This document shows positions 37,257-46,591 of a stretch of 64,000 bases of DNA, one piece after another. Under the pieces are notes generated by a model that was not told where the DNA came from, did not search any database, and saw only the letters and a list, made by a program, of their open reading frames with translations. Position numbers and translations under genes: made by a program. This stretch comes from Stenotrophomonas maltophilia (GTDB lineage: Bacteria; Pseudomonadota; Gammaproteobacteria; Xanthomonadales; Xanthomonadaceae): NCBI GenBank assembly GCA_009912235.1, contig WNDS01000002.1:124001-188000 (forward strand). Reading direction: 5' to 3'. How positions within the stretch are numbered: position 1 is the stretch's first letter; each line of letters opens with the position of its first letter.

Positions 37257-38594
37257 ATGCGACCGACCCGCCTGCGGGCGCTGCTGCTTGCCGCCACCAC
37301 CGCCCTGTCCGCTGCCGCCGAACCGGCGCTGCTGGAAAACGCCCGCGTCTTCGACGGCACCCGCGACCGCGGCATCACGCCGGTGCTGATCGACAACGGC
37401 CGCATCATCCATGTCGGCACGCCACTGCCGGGCGCCGCCAGCAACGCGCGGCGCGTGGACTACCGCGGCAAGACCCTGCTGCCCGGCCTGGTCAGCGACC
37501 ACGCCCACGTCGGCAACACCGAAGTGCTGGACCACGGCGACCGCTTCTACACCCAGGACAACGTGGTGCGCGACCTGCGCCAGTTCCAGCGCTACGGAGT
37601 CACCACGGTCACCGCGCTGGGCATGAACGGCCAGGCGTTCTTCAGCGTGCGCAAGGCGGTCAACGCCGATCCCAGCCTGGGCGCGCAGCTGTATGGCGCA
37701 GGCGGTGGCATCGGCGTGCCCGACGGTGCGCCACCAGCAGCCGGCATGGGGCTGGCGCAGGACCCGGTGGCCCGCCCCCGCAACGCCGAAGAGGCGCGCG
37801 CGGCCGTGGCCACCCAGCACGCCGACGGCGTGGACATGATCAAGCTGTGGGTGGACAACCTGGGCGGCACGCTGCCGATGATGTCGCCGGAGGTCTACCG
37901 CGCCGCCATTGCCGAAGCGCATACCCGCGACCTGAAGGTGGCCGCGCACATCCACGACCTGGAACAGGCCCGTGCACTGGTCGAGGCCAGGGTCGACATC
38001 ATCGCCCACGGCATCCGTGACCGCGCCATCGATCCGATGCTGGCACGCAGGATGCGCGACCAGGGCACGTGGTACATCGCCACCGTGGCCATCGACGAAG
38101 CCAACTACCGGTATGCCGAGAACCCGCAGCTGCTGGACACCGCGTTCGTGCGCAACGCGCTGCCCGAGGCCGTGCTTGCACGCTGGTCGCAGCCGCAGTG
38201 GCAACGCACGCAGCTGGCCGGCGACGGCATTGCCGCCGCGCGCAAGGCGGTGGCGGTCAACCTGCAGAACCTGGGGTGCTTGAATGCGGTGGGCGTGAAG
38301 CTGGGCTTCGGCACCGATGCCGGTGCGTTGCCGCAGCGGGTGATCGGCGTGTCCGAGCACCGCGAGCTGCAGCTGCTGGTGCAGGCCGGGCTGACCCCGG
38401 CGCAGGCACTGCAGGTGGCCGCCGCCAATGCCGCCGACCTGCTGGGCCTGGCCGACCGCGGCCGCATTGCCGCCGGCCGCCGCGCCGATCTGCTGGTGCT
38501 GGATGCCGACCCGCTGGCCGACATCGGCAATACCCAGCGTATCCACGCGGTCTGGCAGGCCGGCCGTGAAGTGGCCGGGCCGATCAACGACTGA
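37257..38594 (+). CDS. Exported amidohydrolase family protein
   Basis: 445 residues from ATG 37257. Residues 1-22 form a signal peptide (RALLLAATTALSAAAEPA). The metal-dependent hydrolase barrel carries HAH in LVSDHAHVGNTEVLDHG, the bridging lysine in DMIKLWVDN, histidines in VAAHIHDLEQA and IIAHGIRD, and the catalytic Asp in LGFGTDAGALPQR. The C-terminal GRIAAGRRADLLVLDADPLA is the usual composite-domain strand. It resembles periplasmic imidazolonepropionase- or Xaa-Pro dipeptidase-like amidohydrolases; the substrate is unknown. Confidence 0.9.
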   Translation: MRPTRLRALLLAATTALSAAAEPALLENARVFDGTRDRGITPVLIDNGRIIHVGTPLPGAASNARRVDYRGKTLLPGLVSDHAHVGNTEVLDHGDRFYTQDNVVRDLRQFQRYGVTTVTALGMNGQAFFSVRKAVNADPSLGAQLYGAGGGIGVPDGAPPAAGMGLAQDPVARPRNAEEARAAVATQHADGVDMIKLWVDNLGGTLPMMSPEVYRAAIAEAHTRDLKVAAHIHDLEQARALVEARVDIIAHGIRDRAIDPMLARRMRDQGTWYIATVAIDEANYRYAENPQLLDTAFVRNALPEAVLARWSQPQWQRTQLAGDGIAAARKAVAVNLQNLGCLNAVGVKLGFGTDAGALPQRVIGVSEHRELQLLVQAGLTPAQALQVAAANAADLLGLADRGRIAAGRRADLLVLDADPLADIGNTQRIHAVWQAGREVAGPIND

Positions 38595-38614
38595 GCCAGC
38601 GTGGCTGCCGCGGG

Positions 38615-40688
38615 CTAGTGCGCCGCGGCGGGTACCGCCACCACCTGCAGCAGCGAGGGCAGCAGTTCGCGGTTGCCCTGCGCACTCAGGTGGTCGCCGT
38701 CGAAGTACAGCGGCCGACCATCGCGCTGCGCCGGGCAGCGCACGCCGTCGCAGAGCACCGGCAACGGATCCCACAGCACGGCGCCCGGCAGGCCATCGAC
38801 CACCTGCTGCAGGCTGCCCAGCATCGGGCCACGCAGCGCATCCATGGTCGCGCGCGTGCTGTCCAGGCCATTGCGGCAGACCGCATTGCCGGCATTGAAG
38901 GCATCGCTGCAGCGGTACGGCGGGGCCGGCAGCACCGGCTTGGGCGCCTCGATCACGATGCGTACGCCGCGCTCGGCCAGTGGCCGCCAGCGCGCGATGG
39001 CCTGGGCCACTTCGCGCGCACGGCCCTCACGCGCTTCCCCAGTGGTTTCGCCGGCAATCTGCGCGGCTGCATCGAACAGCACGTACTGGTCGGACAGCCG
39101 CGGCACGCGCAGCGACACCAGCACCACCACGTCACCGGGCCGTGCACGTTTTCCGATGTCATCGAACAGCGCGGCCTCGAAGCCGGCGCAGCCGGCACCG
39201 GCACCCCTCCACTGCTGCAGGCTCAGCTGCGGGCAGCCACCGCGCCCGTACAGGCTGACCGTGCTGCCGGTTTCCAGCGCCAGCCGCTGCAGCAGCTCCA
39301 CATAGGCCATGGCGTGCGAATCACCGGCCACGAAAATCTGCGCGGGTGCACCGGCCAACGCCGGGCGCGTGCAGTCACCGCGTGCGAACGTACGCGCGCG
39401 CCCGCCTTCGAAGCGCTGCTTGCCCGTGACCAGCGCGCAGTCCGGGTAATCGCCGGCCACGCTGCCGCCGTCGGGGTACCAGTCCGCCCGATGCTGGCTG
39501 ACGGTACTGAGCTACAGCAGCAGCGCACTTTTGTACACGAGCATATGTAGGGCCGCACATGCCAGCAGCACCGCCACGCCACCGGCGACCCAGCGCGCGG
39601 GGCTGAAGCGCTGCGCCAGCGCGCCCCCCCCCGGAACGGCTGCTCGATCCAGCGCCAGGACAACCACGACAGCAGCAGCGCCAGCAGCAGGGCACCGGCC
39701 TGGCGCAGCGGCGTATCCAGCCCGACCGTCCAGTGCATCAGCACGAACACCGGCCAGTGCCACAGGTACAGCGAATAGGACAGCAGGCCGATGCGACGCA
39801 TGGGGGTGCTGGCCAGCCATCGCCCCACCCAGCTGCGCGGGTGGTGATGCAGGGCCAGCAGCAGGCCGAAGGTTGCCAGCACCGGCGCGATGCCATCCGG
39901 CCACGGCGAATGCCCCGCACGTGCAGACCACAGCGCATGGCCCAGCAGGCCCAGGCAGACCAGTGCCAGCAGCGAGAACGCCGGCGCCCCCGGCGCAGTG
40001 CATCGCGGGTCCGGATGTCGATGCCGCGCAGGTGCAGCAGCTGGAACAGCAGCACGCCCGCGCCCAGCTGCCACAGCCGCGTGGTGGTGGCATAGAACGC
40101 CCATGCCGGGGGTTGCGCGCGCGAAGCCAGCGCCTGCGCATGCAGCAGCGCAGCGATGCTGACCACCGCGAACAGGCCCAGGCTGATCCAGCGCCCGCGT
40201 GCACTGCGCGTCCAGGCCAGGAACAGCAGCGGGAACAGCAGGTAGAACTGGTCTTCCACGCCCAGCGACCAGGTGTGGGTATAGGGGTTGAACTCACTGC
40301 GGGGCGCGAAGTAATCGTTGCCGACCAGCCCCAGCACCCAGTTACTGAGGCCGAAGAAGACCATCAGCCCGGTCTTGTCGCTGGCCTCGCTGAGCCACGA
40401 TTCGGGAATGAGCAGCATGCTGGCCACCGCCGTGGCCACCAGCGCCGGCGTGATGCGGCGCAGCCGCCGTGCATAGAAGCGCAGCATCGACGCGCCCAGC
40501 GGCAGCGCGGGCAGGCGTGCCACCGAGGCACTGACCACGAAGCCGGAGATGACGAAGAATACGTCCACCCCGGTGAAGCCACCCGGCAACCACGCCGGGT
40601 CCAGATGGAACACGACCACCGCCAGCACGGCAATCGCGCGCAGGCCATCGATATGCGGCACGTAGCCGCGGGCTGCATCAGGCGTCAT
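38615..40688 (-). pseudogene. OafA/YrhL-type acyltransferase with SGNH domain, two frameshifts and an amber stop
   Basis: From ATG 40688 it reads YVPHIDGLRAIAVLAVVVFH and continues through the ten-helix acyltransferase_3 domain (PYTHTWSLGVEDQFYLLFPL). The frame shifts at a G5 run (39987-39991), giving APAFSLLALVCLGLLGHAL and YSLYLWHWPVFVLMHWTV. It shifts again at a C9 run (39624-39632), giving ALAQRFSPARWVAGGVAVLL up to a TAG at 39512-39514. In the same frame past the stop come QHRADWYPDGGSVAGDYPDC and an SGNH esterase domain with GDSHAMAYVE and DGDHLSAQG. The intact protein would be about 690 residues and would O-acetylate a surface polysaccharide. A G8 run lies just before the start codon. 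Phase variation, decay or sequencing error are all open. Confidence 0.8.
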
Positions 40689-40742
40689 CCTGCCCCCCCC
40701 AAGCCCTGCCACGTCGGCTCGCGTGGCAGGCAGTTCAGTCCA

Positions 40743-41455
40743 TTACCAGACCAGGTCGTCCGGCACCTGGTACTGGGGATCGGCGTACGGATCTTCTTCG
40801 GCCGGTGCGTTCGGGTCGACCTTCAGCGCCACCGACGGTGCGAACACCGCTTCGGACTGCGCCAGCACTTCGGCGGTCACCAGCAGGTAGCGGCCATTGA
40901 GCTGCACCACGCCCAGTTCGCCGGCATTGAGCTGCTTGAGCTGGTCGGCGGTGACGTAGATGCGCTTGATCTTGCCGCCATACGGGAAGTGGCGGGCGAT
41001 ATCGGCCGCTTCGGCATTCAGGCCCTTGTCCTTCAGCAGTTCCTCCAGGCGCGCCTTGGCCTCGCGGCGGACGCGCGCTTCTTCCTGCTTCACGCGCTCG
41101 GCCTCGATGCGCTCTTCCTTCTCGCGCTGCGCACGGATGGCATAGGCCTTGGCCAGATCCATCTCTTCGGCGGTACGCGGGCGGCGCTGGCCCTGGCCTT
41201 GCGGGCGCGGTGCACCCGGCTTGCCCGGCGGGTGGCCCTGGCCCGGCTTGCCGGCGCCGTGGCGACGCTCACCCGGCTTCTGCTCGCCCTTGCCAGCACC
41301 AGCGCCCTGCGGGCGCCCGCTACCCGGCTGTCCAATGCCGCTGTCACCCTTGCCCTGCGGGCGGCCATCACGGCGGGGCCATCGTTCTTGCGCTCGGGCT
41401 TGGGCGCCGGCTTGAAGCCAAGGCCCATCAACTGGTCGCGGAGGGTATCGCTCAT
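40743..41455 (-). pseudogene. DUF2058 family protein, single-base frameshift
   Basis: The start MSDTLRDQLMGLGFKPAPKP is the standard DUF2058 (YaiL-like) opening. The frame breaks where a G4 run at 41375-41378 should have one more base. With that base restored, the middle becomes a long Gly/Pro/Gln/Arg/Lys-rich linker (PGERRHGAGKPGQGHPPG). It joins the helix AYAIRAQREKEERIEAERVK and the conserved C-terminus HFPYGGKIKRIYVTADQLKQ. Repaired length is 237 residues. E. coli YaiL is a nucleoprotein of unclear role; the basic linker would fit nucleic-acid binding. Next to slyX on the same strand. Confidence 0.78.
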
Positions 41456-41465
41456 AGGTACGGAA

Positions 41466-41705
41466 TCAGTAGTGCGGCGGCGGCGGTTCGCTCGCCGGAT
41501 CGGAAGAATTCAATGCGTTGCGGACCTTGCCCAGGTCCTCCAGCAGCACGCGCAGCACATCGGCGTTGCGCATGCCCTGCAGGCGGGCATCGGCCAGCGC
41601 ATCACTCAGTTCGGCCAACGCATGTTCCTGGAAGGACACGCGCATCTCCAGTTCGACCAGGCGCGCTTCCAGCGCCTGGTCGCGTTCACTCGGCAGCTCA
41701 GACAT
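41466..41705 (-). CDS. slyX: SlyX family protein
   Basis: 79 residues from ATG 41705. It is almost entirely a coiled coil: [20 protein letters not shown] followed by [13 protein letters not shown], the usual SlyX heptads, and ends [10 protein letters not shown], the typical SlyX end. Function is unknown; in E. coli slyX sits near slyD. Its start overlaps the 3' end of ugd by 8 bp on the same strand, so the two are translationally coupled. An FKBP isomerase gene lies one gene upstream, as in the slyD pairing. Confidence 0.9.
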   Translation of the reverse strand: MSELPSERDQALEARLVELEMRVSFQEHALAELSDALADARLQGMRNADVLRVLLEDLGKVRNALNSSDPASEPPPPHY

Positions 41706-43041
41706 GCAGCGAACGCCCCCGGCCGATGCCGTAGTACGCCAGGCCCGCAGCTTCCACTTCGGTCGGGTCGTACAGGTTGCGGCCATCAAACACCACCGCC
41801 TCCTTCAGCTGCGCCTTGAGGTGCTGGAAATCGGGGCTGCGGAACTGCTTCCACTCGGTCACCACCACCAGTGCGTCGGCGCCTTCCAGCGCCTGTTCCG
41901 CGCTGTCACAGAACAGCAGGTCATCGCGCTGGCCGAAGATGCGTTCGGCTTCGTGGGCCGCTTCCGGGTCGTAGGCACGCACCGTCGCACCGGCCTCCCA
42001 CAGCTGTGCCAGCAGGCGGCGGCTGGAGGCCTCGCGCATGTCGTCGGTGTTGGGCTTGAAGGCCAAGCCCCAGACCGCGAAGGTGCGGCCACGCAGGCTC
42101 TGGTCGGCGCCGAAATGGCGCTGCACCAGCTCGAACAGGTGGCCCTTCTGCGCGTCATTCACCGCTTCCACCGCGTTCAGCAGCTTCGGCTCCAGGCCGT
42201 ACTGCTGTGCGGTGCGCGCCAGCGCCTGCACGTCCTTGGGGAAACACGAGCCGCCATAACCGGCGCCCGGGTAGATGAAGTGCCAGCCGATGCGCGGGTC
42301 CGAACCGATGCCCTGCCGGACCTGCTCGACGTCGGCACCGACGCGCTCGGCGATGTTGGCGATCTCGTTCATGAACGAGATCTTGGTAGCCAGCATCGCG
42401 TTGGCGGCGTACTTGGTCAGTTCGGCCGAACGCACGTCCATTTCCACCACGCGGTCGTGGTTGCGGTTGAACGGTGCGTACAGGCGGCGCATCAACGCCA
42501 CCGCGTCTTCGCTGGTGGCGCCGATGATGATGCGGTCCGGGCGCATGCAGTCGGCAACAGCGTCGCCTTCCTTCAGGAACTCCGGGTTGGACACCACGTC
42601 GAAGGCGATGTCGGCACCGCGCGCGGCCAGCTCTTCGGCAATGGCGGCGCGGACCTTGTCGGCGGTGCCTACCGGCACCGTCGACTTGTTGACCACCACG
42701 GTCGGCACGCTCATGTGCCGGCCAATGGTGCGGGCAACGGCCAGCACGTACTGCAGGTCGGCGCTGCCATCCTCATCCGGCGGCGTACCGACGGCGATGA
42801 ACACCACCTGCCCATGGGCGATGGCCGAGGCAGCGTCGGTGGTGAAGGCCAGCCGCAGTGCAGCGTGGTTGGCCTTGACCATCGGTTCCAGGCCCGGCTC
42901 GTAGATCGGGATGATGCCCTGGTTGAGGCCATCGACCTTGGACTGGTCGATGTCCACGCAGACCACCTGGTGGCCGACATCGGCCAGGCAGGTCCCCGTG
43001 ACCAGGCCGACGTAGCCGGTGCCAAAAATCGCAACGCACAT
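41698..43041 (-). CDS. ugd: UDP-glucose 6-dehydrogenase
   Basis: 447 residues. It oxidises UDP-glucose to UDP-glucuronate for surface polysaccharide or lipid A modification. The NAD fold opens [38 protein letters not shown] and the catalytic cysteine in [15 protein letters not shown] are present, and the UDP-binding domain includes [20 protein letters not shown]. The gene is between the FKBP gene (22 bp upstream) and slyX (overlapping). With the acyltransferase downstream it suggests a link to envelope sugars. Confidence 0.95.
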   Translation of the reverse strand: MCVAIFGTGYVGLVTGTCLADVGHQVVCVDIDQSKVDGLNQGIIPIYEPGLEPMVKANHAALRLAFTTDAASAIAHGQVVFIAVGTPPDEDGSADLQYVLAVARTIGRHMSVPTVVVNKSTVPVGTADKVRAAIAEELAARGADIAFDVVSNPEFLKEGDAVADCMRPDRIIIGATSEDAVALMRRLYAPFNRNHDRVVEMDVRSAELTKYAANAMLATKISFMNEIANIAERVGADVEQVRQGIGSDPRIGWHFIYPGAGYGGSCFPKDVQALARTAQQYGLEPKLLNAVEAVNDAQKGHLFELVQRHFGADQSLRGRTFAVWGLAFKPNTDDMREASSRRLLAQLWEAGATVRAYDPEAAHEAERIFGQRDDLLFCDSAEQALEGADALVVVTEWKQFRSPDFQHLKAQLKEAVVFDGRNLYDPTEVEAAGLAYYGIGRGRSLHV

Positions 43042-43063
43042 GTCCGTGCTCGCTCCCTGGTGC

Positions 43064-44041
43064 TTACGGCAGGATGCCGAGCAGCTCGACGTCGAAGGTC
43101 AGGGTCGCGTTCGGGCCGATCGGGCCACCCGGGGTGCCGTTGGCGCCGTAGGCCAGGTCACCCGGGATCCAGAAGCGGTACTTGGAACCGACCGGCATCA
43201 GTGCGACGCCTTCGGTCCAGCCCTTGATGACCTGATCCAGGCCGAATTCGGCCGGGCCGCGACCGGTGGAGCTGTCGAACATCGTGCCGTTCAGCAGCTT
43301 GCCTTCGTAGTTCACGCGCACCTTGCTGGTGGCCACCGGGCGCTCGCCGCTGCCCGGGCGGATCACCTGGTACTGCAGGCCCGAGGCGGTGGTCACCACA
43401 CCCGGCTGCAGCTTGTTCTTGGCCAGGAATGCATTGCCTTCCTCACGGTTGGTCTGCGCGGCCTTGGCGGCCTTTTCCTGCTGCTCGGCCTGCTTGCCGG
43501 CCATGAAGGCCTGCAGCGTGGCGTTGGCGTCGGCTTCGCTCAGCTTCAGCTGGCCCTTGTTGAAGGTGGTGGTGATCGCGTCAAACAGCGCGTCCACGTC
43601 CACGTCGTCCTTCAGCTGCGCCAGCGACGGACCGACCGAGTAGGCACCCAGCATCTGACCAACCTTGGTGCGGTCGACCTTCGGCGCTTCGCTGCCCGGC
43701 GCCTGGCCCGGCACCTGCTGGCCGCTGCGGGTCATCACCACCTTGCGCAGCGCGGCGTCGGTTTCCTGCGCCTGCTGCTGGGTGATCTGCGGCTGCAGGC
43801 CTTCGAAGGAACGCTCGACGGCGGTGCGCAGGGCAGCCACGTCGATGTCCTGGGCGATGGGCGCGAACGACTTGGCCACATCAAGGCCGATGGCGTAGCC
43901 GAGCTTCTGCTTCGGGGAATTCAAGGTTGCGGTCTCCTTGGCGGCCGGATGGGCAGCCGGTTGTTGCGACAGGGCTGCACCGGAGGTACCCATCGCCAGA
44001 ATCAGAACCGACGCCGCGGCGCCACGCATTCCCATCTTCAT
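43064..44041 (-). CDS. Exported FKBP-type peptidyl-prolyl isomerase
   Basis: 325 residues from ATG 44041. Signal peptide: [18 protein letters not shown], cleaved near ALSQQ. Residues 45-190 are an FKBP_N-like dimerisation/chaperone domain, here apparently duplicated ([13 protein letters not shown] and [16 protein letters not shown] each start a half). The C-terminal FKBP domain, about 215-325, has [40 protein letters not shown] and [20 protein letters not shown]. It resembles FkpA/Mip proteins that help fold outer-membrane or secreted proteins. Probably transcribed with ugd. Confidence 0.92.
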   Translation of the reverse strand: MKMGMRGAAASVLILAMGTSGAALSQQPAAHPAAKETATLNSPKQKLGYAIGLDVAKSFAPIAQDIDVAALRTAVERSFEGLQPQITQQQAQETDAALRKVVMTRSGQQVPGQAPGSEAPKVDRTKVGQMLGAYSVGPSLAQLKDDVDVDALFDAITTTFNKGQLKLSEADANATLQAFMAGKQAEQQEKAAKAAQTNREEGNAFLAKNKLQPGVVTTASGLQYQVIRPGSGERPVATSKVRVNYEGKLLNGTMFDSSTGRGPAEFGLDQVIKGWTEGVALMPVGSKYRFWIPGDLAYGANGTPGGPIGPNATLTFDVELLGILP

Positions 44042-44134
44042 TCGCTGCTTTCCTGGAAGTGACTTGGGCGCCGACGTCGGCGCGAAACGGGCATTGTCGC
44101 ACGCATGCCCGCGATGTCGAGGCATCACGGACGA

Positions 44135-44719
44135 TCAGGGTGCGCGCGGTGCGGCCAGCGCCTTGTCGATGGCGGCCAGCAGCTGCTTGTCGTCAGGGGT
44201 GACCTTGCTCGGGAACTGGGCGATGACCTTGCCATCGCGGCCGACCAGATACTTGTGGAAGTTCCAGCCCGGCGATACGCCGGTGGCCGCCACCAGGCGC
44301 TGGTACAGCGGCGTCACTTCGCCCCCGACCACGTGCACCTTCTCGAACATCGGGAACTTGACGCCATAGGTCAGCGTGCAGAAATCCTGGATCTGCTTTT
44401 CATCACCCGGTTCCTGGCCCTTGAAATCGTTGGACGGGAAGCCGAGCACGGCAAAGCCCTGCTTGGCGTAGCGCTGCTGCAGCGCCTCCAGCCCTTCGTA
44501 CTGCGGGGTATAGCCGCACTTGCTGGCGGTGTTGACCACCAGCAGCACCTGGCCGTGGTAGCGCTGCTTGAGGTTGACCTGTTCCTTGCCGGCCAGCGGG
44601 CGGTAGGAGACATCCAGCAGGTCGGCGGCAGCGGCGGTGGCGGCCGAGCCGAGGGCGCAGGCCAGCAGCAGGCCGGTGAACAGGGTGCGCGGAGCGCGCA
44701 GGGCGGCAAGGGAGAGCAT
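44135..44719 (-). CDS. Exported glutathione peroxidase family protein
   Basis: 194 residues with an N-terminal signal peptide (TLFTGLLLACALGSAATAAA). The peroxidase domain has the active cysteine C68 in VVNTASKCGYTPQYEGLEAL. The Gln motif is altered to GFPSNDFKGQEPGD (NDF rather than NQF), and the Trp motif reads SPGWNFHKYLVGRDGKV. It is a cysteine, not selenocysteine, enzyme and probably depends on thioredoxin-like reductants in the periplasm. Single gene between the FKBP gene and the GntR operon region. Confidence 0.92.
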   Translation of the reverse strand: MLSLAALRAPRTLFTGLLLACALGSAATAAAADLLDVSYRPLAGKEQVNLKQRYHGQVLLVVNTASKCGYTPQYEGLEALQQRYAKQGFAVLGFPSNDFKGQEPGDEKQIQDFCTLTYGVKFPMFEKVHVVGGEVTPLYQRLVAATGVSPGWNFHKYLVGRDGKVIAQFPSKVTPDDKQLLAAIDKALAAPRAP

Positions 44720-45087
44720 GGGTCAGGGGTCCGAAAGTGCCATTCCATAGGGCCCGGCCCAAGGCGCGGCCGGCATCGGCCGAACTATAGCACCGGCATC
44801 CTTCCGCCCCTGCGGCCTGCCGTGACAGCGGTCTTGCCGCCTTTGGCGGCATGCGTGGACGCCTGCCGACGGGCCTGCTGTGCTGTCGTATACGACGTGC
44901 GACGGGCCTTCCAGACCTGCCGGATGCGATGCATTCATGGAGAAAGCTGTTGCATTTCAATAATGTAGATGATTTCAAATGGATGTCCCGCCCCGCTACC
45001 ATTGGTTGGGTCAGGCAACCGCTTGCACTTTGGAGTGCCGGTGTTATAGTTGAATACAACACCAGTCACCGGAGACAGGGGAAAGCG
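44720..45087. other. Control region between the peroxidase gene and the YtrA/ABC operon
   Basis: A 368-bp divergent gap. Near 44838-44852 is a G/C hairpin, GCCGCC-TTT-GGCGGC. At 44885-44896 is a perfect 12-bp palindrome, GTCGTATACGAC. The stretch from about 44935 is A/T-rich, ending in the operon promoter listed next. No gene is visible. Confidence 0.6.
45023..45062 (+). promoter_or_regulatory. Promoter and GntR/YtrA-type operator of the ABC operon
   Basis: TTGCAC (45023-45028) and TATAGT (45045-45050), spaced 16 bp, form a good sigma70 promoter. A 22-bp dyad at 45041-45062 with arms GTGTT and AACAC, and 16 of 22 symmetric positions, covers the -10 box. The YtrA-type regulator encoded second in the operon is the likely ligand. 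Confidence 0.65.
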
Positions 45088-45351
45088 ATGAACATCCAGC
45101 ACGCTCGTCGGTATGCCACCCCCGCGGCCCTTGCCGCCTCCAGCCTGTGCCTGGTGGCGTGGCTGGCACTGAATGCCCCGCCTGCCGGCCTGCCCGGCGC
45201 GCCGCTGGCCGCCCCCTCCGACCAACCGCAGGACGCGACCGGGACTGACGCAGGGAATGCCGACCTTGCCCCGACCCTCCCCCGCCGGCTGCGCAGCTCG
45301 CTGTCCATGCCTTACTTCTCGTTCGCACAGCCGCTGACCCCACGGAGCTGA
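45088..45351 (+). CDS. Small exported/anchored protein leading the ABC operon, function unknown
   Basis: 87 residues from ATG 45088, with GGGGAA as ribosome-binding site. A hydrophobic stretch at about 12-32 (PAALAASSLCLVAWLALNAP) is a signal peptide or anchor. The rest is Pro/Ala/Asp-rich and low in complexity, ending SMPYFSFAQPLTPRS. No family is recognised. It is the first gene after the promoter and ends 2 bp before the gntR start, so it is surely co-transcribed. Confidence 0.65.
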   Translation: MNIQHARRYATPAALAASSLCLVAWLALNAPPAGLPGAPLAAPSDQPQDATGTDAGNADLAPTLPRRLRSSLSMPYFSFAQPLTPRS

Positions 45352-45353
45352 CC

Positions 45354-45716
45354 ATGAGCGACATCCAGTGGAGCGACGGCGCTCCCATCTACCGCCAGCT
45401 GAAGGAGCGCGTGATCGCCATGATGCTCGACGGAATCCTCAAGCCGGGCGATGCCCTGCCTTCGGTGCGCCAGGTGGCGGCCGACTACCAGCTCAACCCC
45501 ATCACCGTATCGCGCGCTTACCAGGAACTGGCCGACGAAGGCCTGGTGGAGAAGCGCCGCGGGCTGGGCATGTTCATGACCGAGCAGGCCGCCACGCAGC
45601 TGCGCAGCAGCGAGCGCGACCGCTTCCTCAACGAAGAATGGCCGGCCGTGCTGGAGCGCATCCAGCGCCTGGGCCTGAGCCTCGACGAATTGCTGCCCCA
45701 GGGGAAAACCTCATGA
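45354..45716 (+). CDS. GntR-family regulator, YtrA subfamily
   Basis: 120 residues, only a DNA-binding domain plus a short dimerising helix, which defines the YtrA subfamily. It begins WSDGAPIYRQLKERVIAMML and has the wing sequence GDALPSVRQVAADYQLNPIT, then VSRAYQELADEGLVEKRRGL. No ligand domain is present. YtrA-type proteins repress the ABC transporter genes they are encoded with. Its stop overlaps the ATPase start (ATGA), which couples their translation. Confidence 0.93.
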   Translation: MSDIQWSDGAPIYRQLKERVIAMMLDGILKPGDALPSVRQVAADYQLNPITVSRAYQELADEGLVEKRRGLGMFMTEQAATQLRSSERDRFLNEEWPAVLERIQRLGLSLDELLPQGKTS

Positions 45717-46591
45717 ATGCCAACCTCACCAGTGAACCTGTGATCACCGCCCGCGGCCTGCGCAAGGCCTACAAGAACACCCTTGCGCTGGACAACACCA
45801 GCTTCGAGATTCCCGCCGGGCGCATCGTCGGCCTGATCGGGCCCAACGGTGCCGGCAAGACCACGGCACTGAAGGCGGTGCTGGGCCTGACCTCGGTGGA
45901 GGGCGAGCTGCGCGTGCTCGGCCGCGACCCGCGCCAGGACCGCGATGCGCTGATGAATGACATCTGCTTCATCGCCGACGTGGCGGTGCTGCCGCGCTGG
46001 CTGAAGGTGCGTGAGGCCATCGATTTCGTGGCCGGCGTGCACCCGCGCTTCGACCGCGCCCGCTGCGAACGCTTCCTGGCCAACACCAAACTGCAGCCCA
46101 AGCAGCGCGTGCGTGAACTGTCCAAGGGCATGATCGTGCAGCTGCACCTGGCGCTGGTGATGGCCATCGACGCGCGCGTGCTGGTGCTGGACGAGCCCGC
46201 CCTGGGCCTGGACATCCTGTACCGCAAGGAGTTCTACCAGCGCCTGCTGGAGGATTACTTCGACGAACAGAAGACCATCATCATCACCACCCACCAGGTG
46301 GAGGAGATCGAGCACATCCTCACCGACGTGCTGTTCATCCGCGATGGCCGCATCGTGCTGGGCGCCGCCATGGACGAGGTGGGCGAGCGCTACACCGAGG
46401 TGCTGGTCAACGCCGACCAGCTCGACACCGCGCGCGCGCTCAAGCCCATCGACGAGCGCAGCCTGCCGTTCGGCAAGACCGTGCTGCTGTTCGACGGCGC
46501 CCCGCGTGCCCAGCTGGAAGCACTGGGTGAAACCCGCAACCCCGGCCTGGCCGACCTGTTCGTTGCCGTCATGAAGGGAACCTACGCATGA
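45713..46591 (+). CDS. ABC transporter ATP-binding protein (YtrB-like)
   Basis: 292 residues. Walker A GLIGPNGAGKTTALKAVLGL, a reduced signature RELSKGMIVQLHLALVMAID (LSKGM in place of LSGGQ), Walker B VLVLDEPALGLD and switch histidine ITTHQVEEIEHI. The altered signature is typical of the YtrB/NatA-like group. The C-terminal 70 residues form an accessory domain. It powers the permease encoded next, whose start overlaps its stop by 4 bp. Confidence 0.93.
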   Translation: MNANLTSEPVITARGLRKAYKNTLALDNTSFEIPAGRIVGLIGPNGAGKTTALKAVLGLTSVEGELRVLGRDPRQDRDALMNDICFIADVAVLPRWLKVREAIDFVAGVHPRFDRARCERFLANTKLQPKQRVRELSKGMIVQLHLALVMAIDARVLVLDEPALGLDILYRKEFYQRLLEDYFDEQKTIIITTHQVEEIEHILTDVLFIRDGRIVLGAAMDEVGERYTEVLVNADQLDTARALKPIDERSLPFGKTVLLFDGAPRAQLEALGETRNPGLADLFVAVMKGTYA

